DNA of 64,000 nt from Prinia subflava (Eukaryota > Chordata > Aves > Passeriformes > Cisticolidae). The DNA lies in NCBI RefSeq assembly GCF_021018805.1, contig NC_086258.1, forward strand, positions 9,339,081 through 9,403,080, read 5' to 3'. The translations under genes were made by a program, and so were the position numbers. The notes under the pieces were generated by a model that did no database searches, was not told where the DNA came from, and worked only from the letters and a program-made list of their open reading frames with translations. Of this stretch, positions 24,666-35,026 are shown piece after piece (position 1 is the first letter of the stretch; the number at the start of each line of letters is the position of its first letter).

Positions 24666-27600
24666 AAGCCAGGGCTGAAATGAGGGAACCTCAGAGCCAG
24701 CGCTGGCCACAGCAGAGTTCGCACCTTGGGCACTTTCCGAGAAGGAATTCCCTGTGAGCAGCTGGATTTGCAGCAGCGCTGTGTCCAGAGCAGAAACGTT
24801 TTCCTTAGGCTTTAACGTGCTGACACAGCACTGGCGTTTCTGGCCTTTTCAGCTGGAAAAGCTCCCTCCCTTCTCCCGGGTTCCTCCGTGCTCAGTGCAT
24901 ATAACCAATGTTTTTCCGAGACCACTGACTTTGTCTTGGTTTTATACGGTTTAAATTGAAATGATCTCATTAAAATTGAAACGATCTTGCTGCAATAGTC
25001 AAAGCAGCAATGGACTCTGAGGGCTTGTTTGTGACCTAGGAATGCTCAGAAAAGTCAAACCAAATTTCAGAGAGGTATACAGTGCATGTGTGCAAAGCAC
25101 AGCCCGGCCACAGCTGGGAAAAGCTCCACAATACCCTGCATTATGTGGGTTTATACCCAGCTCAGTGTGTTGTGGAAGGAAGTTTATGAGTGACATGACC
25201 CAAACAAAAAGAACACTGCAGTTGTTGCCAGGATGACATTCCAGGCTCCTGACTGAAACAAGACACCTTCCACTTACTGTGTGAAGGTAACCATGGGCTA
25301 CTTCCTGGAATTGCAAAGAATGAGCATTTTGGGAAACTCCAGTTCCTGATGTCTGTTTGCAGCATTGCTGCTAAGTGTTTTATCACCTCAGGTCTGCCCC
25401 TGCTTGCCAGGCTGTCTTTTCTGGAGGAAAATTGTAGCCCTGTCCTGATGAGTTGTGTTAGGAGCAAAAGTGACTTTGTATAATGAGCTAAACAGGACCC
25501 TCCAAAATCCCCTCAGTAACAGGAATCTGCAGTCTCTTGTGTTTGCCCTGACACGCTAAGTGTGGGGTTCCTGGTCTCTGTAAGACTGAAGAAGGCACAA
25601 TCTAACCTTTTCCAAGGCTGACTCCTGCAAAGACAAATATCACGCCTGTAAACATCCCCTGCCCTGCTCGGGATCACAGAGAAGTTACATTTTAGCCCTG
25701 GCCAGCACCAATCCCCTCTTACTGGTGAGCCTGCACCCTCACGTGGTGCAAAGCCTGCGAGCTCAGCCTGAGCTCCAGGCCTGCCAGGACACTTCGTTTG
25801 GATCCACACTGCCCAAACTGTGGTGATGGTGGGATAATCTGTTCCAAAGATTGTCAAAACTCAGGGTTTCAGAAAGGGCAAGAGGTATTTGTCAGCTAAT
25901 GCCAGACCTGAGAGGTTCTGCTGTCAGAGTACTGATCACAAATTCCTCCAGCATCTCATCTCTTGGGAGCTGAACCTGGATTTCAGAGTGCCAAATGTGC
26001 TTTTCCTAGATTATTTCCTGATCTCCCCCCTATACCTTCCATTAGCAGTTCTGTGTACATGAGTCTCCCTTGTCATCCTGTCAGCCCTCATGGTCTTTAA
26101 ATAGTCCGTGGGCTCTGGGTGGTGATCAGCACATTGTTCCCCCTCCCTCTGCAAGCTGCTTGTGGAAAAGAGGACAAGAATTACTGCTCTTACACTGCTT
26201 GTTCACAGTCCGATTTTAAAATCATCTCCTGCTCGTCTCATTTGCCAAGTCCATCAAACCAAAGTCCTGCCCAGCTCCCTGCCCTGCCCAGCTCTCAGCG
26301 AGCAGCGCCGATCCCAGTGACCCTTGGAGTTCCAGAGGGATCCTGCCCAGTCCCTGCCGGAGCAAACCCAGGCACAGCAGTGGCACTGCTGGAACGGGCT
26401 GCACACAGGGAGAAACGTGTTCCTGCTAAATTGTTTGGTTGCTATTTTTTCTCCTCGAGGGGAATTCCATTCATCCCCTTTCAGAAGAGCCTGTTAAACT
26501 CAGCCAGTCCCGAACTCCCAACAAATGTCCTTTAATAGTTTCGGGTTTCAGCACAGAGGCCTCTGACTGTGTGTTCCTTTAATACGTTCACGACTCCCCT
26601 GGGAGAACTAAGCCAGGAATAACCAACACTTTCTTAAGCCGGGCCTCCTGCTTTAAGGTTGTGTTTCTTTTCCTGCCATATATTCCCTTGCTCATCTCCA
26701 CAGCTCCCACTTTCTTGTGCTTTGCATTGCCCATTCTCAACTCAGGTGTTCTCAGGTGTCCGAGAGGGGAGTGCTGCATCCTCTGCTTTCAATTTTGCTG
26801 GCTGAAGGAGCATAAAGGACTCTTAACATTCTCTGCAGTCGCCTCTCGGCTTGGCATACTGATCATTTCAATAATAAAGTGTTTCCTTTCATTCTCCAAC
26901 AGTCAGGCCCCTGCCAGAGCCATAATTGTTCACAGATGACTCATTTTGGCTGCATGATCAAAACCAGGGAAAAGTGCTGTTTGCACAGGCTTTGAAACGT
27001 ACGAGATGGGAAGAGATGTTCACGCTTGATATTTGTACCATATGTGCTTTCTAAATTTTATTATAGAACCTTTACATTTCAAAAGAGATTCTAGTCTTGT
27101 CCTGGGGATGATTTAGAAAGGAAAGGATAAGTAGAGTTTTGAGTTAGGCCAAGATTAGCAAAGACTGACTCTGTAGTTTGAGCTGTGAGGCTGCGTCCTG
27201 CCAGGGCTGGTGGGAGCTGCTCAGTGCAAAGGGGCCGTTGCTGCCCTGAGATAAATAAATCTAGATCTAAATATGGATGGATATCTGTGCATTGGTTAGG
27301 GGCTGCACTCTCAGTTGTGTTTTATATCAAAGTCTCACTGAACTCCTAGTTCTTTATAGGATTTGTTTTGAAATCCTGCACTCGGAGTTGCAGCAGGTGT
27401 TTGCATTTTCTTCCCCGATGAAAACCCAGGGAATGTCTGCACAGTGCACTTGGTGCCTCATCCCCAGTGCTGGCAGTGCTCTGCCCTGCCTGCTGCTGTT
27501 GTCTTTTCACAGAGTTCACCTCAGATGTCCCCGCTGGGAGGGTCAGCAAAGGGGCCAGAAACCAAGCCCTGTTCTAGGGTGGAGAAGGACACGGGAGGGT

Positions 27601-30462
27601 GATTCCTGCAAGGCCACTCATCACCAAGCATGAGCTGTGACAATAAGAAGCTCCTCTTCGTGTCTCCTCCCAAAACTGCTTTGAGGCCACCCAGCTGCCT
27701 TAGAGAAAACACCAAGCAGACAAACGTTGTCTCTTCGCAGCAGTGTGGCATTTTGACTAATGAATTATACAAACCCAGCGAGCCAGCTCGTCCAAGGCTG
27801 CTGCCACGGGGATGTCCAGGGATGTCCAACAAGCTGCTATTAGCTGGGCCTTTGCAGGGGCTCAAAGGAAAGAGTTAGACTTGTTCATCCAGGAAAAAAG
27901 AGTATATTAGAAGAATAAAGGATATAAATTCAGTAGAAAGAGGGGTTTTAGTAGCTTTTTCTCTAAAGATATAATGGGCGTATTAGTGGAATGGGAACAT
28001 ATAGACTACATACACTTGTGAGTGGAAGATCTGTACAAAAACATAGGAAGATAAGCAGGAAAAAACCCAGTTTGAGCTCATGCTGCAACAGAGGAGCATT
28101 ACTGGGCACCACATGCCTTGCTGGATATTTTCTATTATTTTTATTTGGAGTGTCCTTTATCAGATCACGACCCAGTTCCCTGCTCAGGGCTGGTGAGGCC
28201 CCAGCAGGGTGAGAATTCCCAGCGCTGGATCCTTGCTCAGGAGAGCTCAGGGGCTGGGGGTGTTGGTGCCCTGAGCTTCCACACTTCAAAACATCCCGGC
28301 CCTTGCTTTGCTCTTGGAGTGTTTGTCATATTTCTGTTGTTTGGAGGAGGCTCTCCACATTTTGCAATCAGCTGCACTCAGACAATCACATCTCTCAGGG
28401 CGGCCCTGTGTTGTTGTGCCAGAAGGAAAAACGTAAATTTAAATAAACCACCCTCACAATGGTATTTAAAAACTGATTGCAGGATTTCCAGTCACTTTTG
28501 TAAAGCCCTCTCTAAAAACAATAGCTACATTTTCATTTTTCAACTTGTTAACAGGGAATTCTTTCAAAACAGAGCGTGTTTTCTGTGCTACTCTGTCATG
28601 TCAGCCTGATAAGGAAGATGGCTAAAGATCATTCTTGCCAAAATATTCCTTGGTGAGTCATCTGATGCCAAAAAGCAAGTGAAACGAGCAACTATATTTG
28701 CAGTGGAGTTTGCAAATTATGTGGCAAGGAAAGGAAGAAAATAATCTGTCACATGAAAAATGAAGTTTAGATTGTGTGTATATAAATCAGTGATTTGTTA
28801 TATGAGTGTGAGATCATTATCAGGCATTTAAACATGAATTGGAAGTGCCTAATCTATTAATTAATCAGGAAATAAGTTTTACATAGCATGTGTAATCAAG
28901 TTAATCTTTCATTTCACTTGCCAGCAGAGATGCTGCTGTCAGTGGATGCTGCCATGAGATTAAACACCCCCAGAGCTGCTTCTTGCTGGGGGGAACCTCA
29001 GGTGTGCAGATGGCATCGGCAGGGAAGGGGAGGGCAGGGGAGGGGAGGGCAGGGGAGGGGAGGGCAGAGGAGGGGAGGGGAGGCAGCTGCCTCCCACGGC
29101 ATTCCTGAGCCTGGAGAAGCTCTCTGTGCACACAGGAGCTCGTGGGCTCTGCAGCACCTCTCAAACCTCCTCTTCTCCCCACCTTGGGCTGGAGCAGGCT
29201 CAGCTTCCACACAGGCAAGGAGAGGGATGCCCTGCAGGAGATTCCTGAAAGCTCCGTGCGTTTTCCCCTGACCTTTGAGCATGTTGTGTTGGAAAGCCAC
29301 TGAAACAGAGCTCACGATAAATAGCTGAGCCTTCTGCTAATAATAACCCATAAATCTGGCACAGGAAGGCAGTGATGCCAGACTTTTATCAACTCCTTCC
29401 CTGCAGCAACAGCAAGTTTACTGATGAAATACAAAGTTAAAATACTTTTAGGAGTTCATTTATTTTGTTGTATGAATATTTTGATCAAGATCAATGCAGA
29501 TTTTGTAGTTTATTACAAAAATTTGTTATTACGTTTCATAATTAGATTCCTAACCTAGAGGTGATGTGGGTTTTGTTTATTTAAATACGCAGATAGGAAG
29601 GTAAAGATCACCATCTGGGCTCCCTTCCCACTGACGCTTGGACCAGCTGAGATTTTGAGGTCCCTTTCGAGCCCCTCCAGGGCAGAGAACTGCCCCGGTT
29701 TTGTCTTAGAGAAGGAAATGGGGGATCCTGGGAAACCCAGAGTTTAAGTTACTCTGTTAATCACTCAATGAATCACTGCTAACATTTTATTTTCGTAATA
29801 AGGGATATTTGGGAAGAATAGTCTTATTAAACAAATATTTCCTGCCAGTAGCTCGGTGTGGAAGACACACAGTGCTGGGAAGTGTTGTGCAGCTCCCAGC
29901 TACGTCTGAGGGGCTTTGTTTGATTTAGGGAATTGTACAAGATTTTTCTTTTTAGTTTGGAATTTTTGCTGTGCAGTGGAGACTTCACACTCCTGGGTTT
30001 TTCCTCCTGATGAAAGGAGCCAGCTGTTCTGAGACACAGGATGTTTGATTCTGGCGAAGTTCCTTCTTCCATTTGCATTGCACTCCATGTGTTTAATTGC
30101 TTCATTAGGTCTGTGGAAATTTAGCATAAATCTTTAGATGGATTTTGACTTTGTAAATTTTATTAGCATCATTACCAGTCAGGTCATAAACCAGCGTACC
30201 TGAGTGGAGTGTTCTGTGTCAGCAGAGCAAGTGAAGTGGGTTTGTTTTGGTGTCCCCCCGCTCGCTGAAGCCGATGTGAGAAGCCGATGTTCTTTAGCTC
30301 TATTGTTCTCTGGGAAGTGAGCAGGAAATGTGCTGAGCTCCGAGGTCAGGATCCGCCTTTCTCCCCGTTCCCGGAGCTCATGGTGGGCGCAGGAAGCGTC
30401 TCCGGGGCTCCCAGCCCCGCCGGCTCCTGTGCTCTGCCTGGCCCGGAGAGCCTCCCCTGGCC
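24666..30462 (+). other. DAB2IP intron 1a, third part
   Basis: Non-coding sequence with no recognised exon. It contains a G-rich tandem tract at 29018-29084 and is otherwise ordinary. Open frames such as 28118-28609 (163 codons) and 26119-26535 (138 codons) overlap competing frames and show no recognisable domain. A sequence at about 29655-29675 (ttttgaggtccctttcgag) weakly recalls a CR1 tail but is too short to call. Confidence 0.65.
29018..29084. repeat. G-rich tandem tract, 15-bp unit
   Basis: The motif agggcaggggagggg recurs with starts at 29031, 29046 and 29061, a period of 15, flanked by related G runs. Many runs of three or four G lie close together on the + strand, so the tract could form G-quadruplexes. 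Confidence 0.88.
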
Positions 30463-31262
30463 CTGCCCGTGTCACAAACCGGAACCGGGAAACGAGACCG
30501 CCTCCCCTGCCCGTGTCACACACCGGGTAACGGGATCGCCTCCCCTGCCCGTGTCACACACCGGGATAATGGGATCGCCTGGCCCTGCCTGTGTCACACA
30601 CCGGGATAACGGGATCGCCTCCCCTGCCTGTGTCACACACCGGGATAACGGGATCGCCTCCCCTGCCCGTGTCACACACCGGGATAACGGGATCGCCTCC
30701 CCTGCCTGTGTCACACACCGGGATAACGGGATCGCCTCCCCTGCCTGTGTCACACACCGGGATAACGGGATCGCCTCCCCTGCCCGTGTCACACACCGGG
30801 ATAACGGGATCCCCTGGCCCTGCCTGTGTCACACACCGGGATAACGGGATCGCCTCCCCTGCCTGTGTCACACACCGGGATAACGGGATCGCCTCCCCTG
30901 CCTGTGTCACACACCGGGATAACGGGATCGCCTCCCCTGGCCGTGTCACACACCGGGATAACGGGATCGCCTCCCCTGGCCGTGTCACACACCGGGATAA
31001 CGGGATCCCCTGGCCCTGCCTGTGTCACACACCGGGATAACGGGATCGCCTCCCCTGGCCCTGCCTGTGTCACACACCGGGATAACGGGATCCCCTGGCC
31101 CTGCCTGTGTCACACACCGGGATAACGGGATCGCCTCCCCTGGCCCTGCCTGTGTCACACACCGGGATAACGGGATCCCCTGGCCCTGCCTGTGTCACAC
31201 ACCGGGATAACGGGATCGCCTCCCCTGCCCGTGTCACACACCGGGATAACGGGATCGCCTCT
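30463..31262. repeat. Minisatellite, 39-bp unit, about 20 copies
   Basis: The unit joins ccgggataacgggatcgcct to cccctgcctgtgtcacaca, 39 bases in all, and is repeated about 20 times over 800 bases. Variants carry 'cccctggccctgcc' and give 41- or 45-base steps. At the right end the 45 and 41 steps alternate, forming an 86-bp higher-order unit (about 31022-31107 and 31108-31193). Each unit holds several CpGs. Since 39 is 13 codons and the unit has no stop on either strand, long frames of 13-residue repeats appear on both strands. They are not genes. The array ends about 3.6 kb before exon 1b. Confidence 0.97.
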
Positions 31263-34200
31263 CCTCCTGGCCTCTGGGGAGGCAGCGTGCTGAGAATTCC
31301 CACCGTGAGGAGTAGCAGAAATTAAACGCCATCTAAAACTCAGCTTGTTGGGAATTGGAGGTGTCATTTCTCTTATTTCCCTTTTGGATAGTGATACCTG
31401 AGACATTCTTTTATTCACATTTCAATAATGCCGTTCTTCAGGCACAGTGGGGTTGCATGTGACAGGGAAATTGGGGTTGCAGTCTGACTTTTATTCAGTT
31501 TCTTGATGGTCTGTCTGCAGTTCATTGGCCAAATGCAAATTAGAAATTAGGCTGATACTCACCACTCCTCTCTGCTGGCTGAGCCAAAACTTCTTGTTCA
31601 GTTGGTTAAAGTTTTGGAGGGTTTTTGTTGTTTGTTATGTTTAAATTTTGAAAACTTCATTTCACTTCTTTGTGAAAGAAGTCTGGGAAACTGCAATGAA
31701 ATCCCTGAAGCTGCTGTCTCGAAAGCAGCCTGAATTAGAGCCATGAATTCTGAGTGTGAACGAGTCAGAGCATCCTCAGACGTGTCCAAAACAGAGGTTT
31801 CAGGCTGACTGGACCCTGCTGACAGAGCACGGAAACTTTCTCCTTCAAAATAAGGAATTCAAGTTCCTTGCCGTAAATTCTGAGGGATCTGGGTTTAGGA
31901 AGGTTTAAGGGCAGGGTGACAGCAGTGGGTGACACCCAGGTCAGCCCTGGCTGCTGGGTTCTCTGCTAAAGCCCAGCAGTGTCTCAGACTGGGTATTTTA
32001 CCACAGTTTGGCATGTATTTAATTATATTTAATTCCAGAGGTTAGGTTTGTGTTCGGTGCTGGGCAGGAGGAGTTAACAGCCCAAAAATCACTGCTACAT
32101 TTATCTCCAATTGCTCTTCTTCCTGAGAGATCCAGCAGAGCTCCGTGACTGAGCTCATCCAGCTGCCTTAGGAGGGAGCAGCCAGACTGGGATGTGTTAT
32201 TTTAGAGACAGATTTGGTGCTGTCAGCTTTTCTCCCGAGCAGTTCATAATCCCACGTTTGTGAGTGGCAGATTCTGCTGTCCACAGAGCATTTGTGTCAG
32301 GGTGTGGCTTTCAAAAAGAGAAAAAAAGCAGTAAAGAAAGAAGAAAACAGAGCAGTGTTGGATTAATTGGAAAAGTCCAGCCCAGTCACATCCCCCCCTA
32401 AGTGGGTTGTTCATTTTCCTGCCTGCTGCTCTGTAGCATCTGAAGTTAAATCCTTCAAAAATGTTAAGTAAGAGAGACGAAGCCAAGCTGACAAAACTGG
32501 AACACGACTCCCAACCATTTATTTATGCTTCTGTCTAGGGCTGCTTTCACTTGTCATATAGTTTAAAGTCCCTCATTAACTTCTCTTGCTTCGTGGTCAC
32601 CTGTACGAGTGTTTCTGAAGGTACCAGGCTGATTAAAAATAAAAATCCTGAGGATTCCCACCTCACATTCCCTCAGAGCTTGAGGAGATCCCCAGCACCT
32701 CCTCTCCTGCATCCCCAGAGCTTTGAGCGTGAGTCACCTGGCTCCAGTGAAACAAAATCAAATCTTCTCCTTTCAGATCATCTAAATTTGGGTGAGCTTT
32801 GAAATGGTTTTCTATAAACTTTCATTTCCATCAGTGCCTTTTTTTTTTTTTTTTTTGCTATTGGGAATGACAGAAGTAAATTGGATAGGCTGTTTTAAAG
32901 ACATTCTAGCGATAAAAGCAGAATTGCATAAGACTCTCTTCAGAGCTTTCATCCCAGTTATTATGACAAAAAATTCCAGAGAGACACCTGAATATTCGGG
33001 TTCTCATCTACAGCAAATCTTTAACCAAACCTCAGTGTTTTCAGCCTTTCCCATCGCTGTGTTCTGGATGTTCTCAGCTCCATTTGGGAACTGAACCAGC
33101 TGCACAGGATGAGTCTCTGCTCATCTGGAAAACAGAGTTGTCCCTGTATTTTTATATTTTTTATGTACCAATATGAAAAGGAAGATCACTGTGGCTGAGA
33201 GGAAGAGAGCAGATGTGCAGTAAGTGGAGGCTTTTCCTTGGTGCCGGGGTTTGCTGTGGGCGATGTCCCGGGGCAGGATCCCCGTCCCTGCCGGGGCGCC
33301 TCCGCTGTCCAGCTGGGATCTGCCTCCTTGACCCGAACTTGTCGCTGCCCTCCCGAGCGCTCATTCCTGCCCTGCCTGAAAGCTGGCGCCGAATTCCTCA
33401 CGTGTGGCCTCAAAACCAGGCATGGACTTCGGGGAACAGCCAGACTTGGGTTTTCCTGGCACTCGGCGTGGGTTTACTTCTCGGTGGGAATAGGAAAACG
33501 CGGCTCGTGTGGAGTTCTGACGTTTTCCATGACTGTGGAAATGCGTGACATCCTAAAATCGGGGAGGATGGTTGGTGCTGGGGAAGGGACTCTGTCCCGA
33601 TGCGGCTGAATTGGAACAGTTTCTGCCTCTTGTTACAACACAGGATAATCCAGGGAAGCTTTCCAGCTCCTGCTAACAGGGGAATGGGGCTCATCCCCAG
33701 CCAAGCCCGTGTCTGGTCACAGGACACCACCAAGATAAATTTGCACAGAAGGCTGGGAAAAATCACAAACCCAGGACACAACACAGAGAGTTACTGTGCA
33801 GATGTTGTTTTGCAGCTCATCCCACTCGGATGAGGTTTCCCTGTTACCTGCCAGCCGGGGAGAAACAGCAGCCACGCGTTGAATTCTTGGCCACCATTCT
33901 GGGCCTCTGAAATGTTTTCTGTCATTCTTCCTTCAGAGTCATTTTTGTGCCAGCAAGGGAAGGAGCTTAGGCACAAGATTCTGGACAATTCACTTCTGAC
34001 CTTTAGAAACAGTAAATGTGGAGTGAAATTTTTTATCTCTTTAATAGATAGATAGATAGATAGATTTTCTTCCATGGCTTAAAGTGTTAATTTTGCCCAT
34101 TGAAATGTAATTTTATGGAGCAATATGAGCCGGAGGCAGAATCTTCGCTGCCATCAGGACCCAAATGGTAAATAGGCCCTTTCTCTAATTTGTGGGATGT

Positions 34201-34374
34201 GCTATAACTCAGTTTGAATGTTGAAAGGAAATGGGCCTCCAGGGGAGTCTGGAGCTCTGTTCATTCAACTTCTAATTAAAGTTTTCCCCTCTCAAATTTC
34301 ACTTTATTTTCCGGGGCTTTTGCTCCGTGATGATTATTAACATGTGTCCCATGGCCAGGAAATCATTATCCCCT
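31263..34374 (+). other. DAB2IP intron 1a, last part before the exon 1b block
   Basis: No exon is recognised. A poly-T tract of about 18 lies near 32839-32857. A GC-rich patch with many CpGs lies at 33240-33380. A TAGA microsatellite lies at 34044-34065. From the 1b transcript's point of view this is upstream flanking sequence, so distal promoter or enhancer elements could be here, but none is identifiable by eye. Confidence 0.6.
34044..34065. repeat. TAGA tetranucleotide microsatellite
   Basis: About five perfect copies of taga lie between AT-rich flanks. Such tracts are often length-polymorphic. Confidence 0.9.
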
Positions 34375-34698
34375 TCCCCAGCGCAGCGTTCCCGATGCCT
34401 CCCGAGCGGAGCCGCAGCCTCCTCCCGGCGGGGCAGGGCAGAGCGGCCGGGGCTGCGCGGGGCGCTGCGGGCGCTCCAGGACGCTTCGAGCCGATGGTGC
34501 TGTGTGGCGGACAGGATCCAGTCCGGGATTTCTTCCAGCCTCTGCTTCACGTTTCAGGAGCCCGGGCCAACTCTGGCTTCCTATTCCTACTCCAGCAGCC
34601 TTATCTGTTTGGGGGCAGGAGTTGTTAGCACAGTTTATCTTGCTCGCTTCGAGTCCTCCCTCAGCTGAGACATGCAATCCGGTGCCGCCTGCTTTTTT

Positions 34699-34720
34699 TT
34701 CTCTCTCTCTCTCTCTCTTT
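34699..34720. repeat. CT dinucleotide tract
   Basis: A run of ctctctct, about 20 bases long, lies about 190 bases upstream of the exon 1b ATG. Pyrimidine tracts like this occur in many promoter or 5' UTR regions. No specific function can be read. Confidence 0.8.
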
Positions 34721-34908
34721 TATGTTTTCTTGTTGTTGTTTTTCTTTTTAAATGTGTCAAGTGAAGAGTTCCTCTTCCCCCCTCTCCCTTTCCCCTCCAA
34801 AGAACCACCCTCCAGTTCATTAATACGCTGGGACTGTTTTGCTCCTGTGCCAGAGGAGAGAGCGAACCTGTGCCTGCATGTGCGTGTGTGTGTAAAATAG
34901 ATCCAAAA

Positions 34909-35026
34909 ATGTCCATGAACAGCAGGAAAAGTTCTGGGAGACCGTCCTACTACTACCGACTGCTCCGGAGGTCACGACTTCAGAGACAGCGCAGCAGATC
35001 CCGCAGCCGGAACAGGCTTAGCAGGG
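34909..35026 (+). CDS. DAB2IP: DAB2IP alternative first coding exon 1b (Arg-rich N-terminus)
   Basis: The ATG at 34909 opens 39 codons, starting MSMNSRKSSGR. SYYYRLLRR follows at residues 13-21 and the RS stretch RSRSRSR at about residues 28-34. One more G then precedes the donor gtaatt at 35027. From memory the main human DAB2IP isoform starts MSAGGSARKSTGR with SSYYYRLLRRPRLQRQRSRS, a close match along the whole exon. I count 13 Arg, one Lys and no acidic residue, so the segment is strongly basic and may bind membranes or nucleic acid; that is inference. It ends in phase 1, like exon 1a, and its G joins the AG of exon 2 to make Glu. An in-frame ATG at 34870 would add 13 residues (MPACACVCKIDPK) but lacks a family counterpart. 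The 34909 ATG has A at -3. The exon lies in a CpG-rich block. Confidence 0.9.

Noticed and set aside
29640..29690. Possible CR1 tail (ttttgaggtccctttcgag)
   Set aside because: Only about 20 bases resemble the CR1 end, and the flanks do not continue the match, so it may be chance.
30463..31262. Possible CRISPR array, because a repeated unit of about 39 bp is present
   Set aside because: The units are head-to-tail with no unique spacers, and the genome is an animal's. It is a minisatellite.
30287..31418. Many long repetitive open frames on both strands with 13-residue repeats
   Set aside because: The 39-bp minisatellite unit has no stop in several frames and is a multiple of three, so frames stay open automatically.
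34870..34908. Upstream in-frame ATG that would extend exon 1b by 13 residues
   Set aside because: The extension (MPACACVCKIDPK) has no counterpart in the DAB2IP family as I recall it. The match to the family start begins at 34909.
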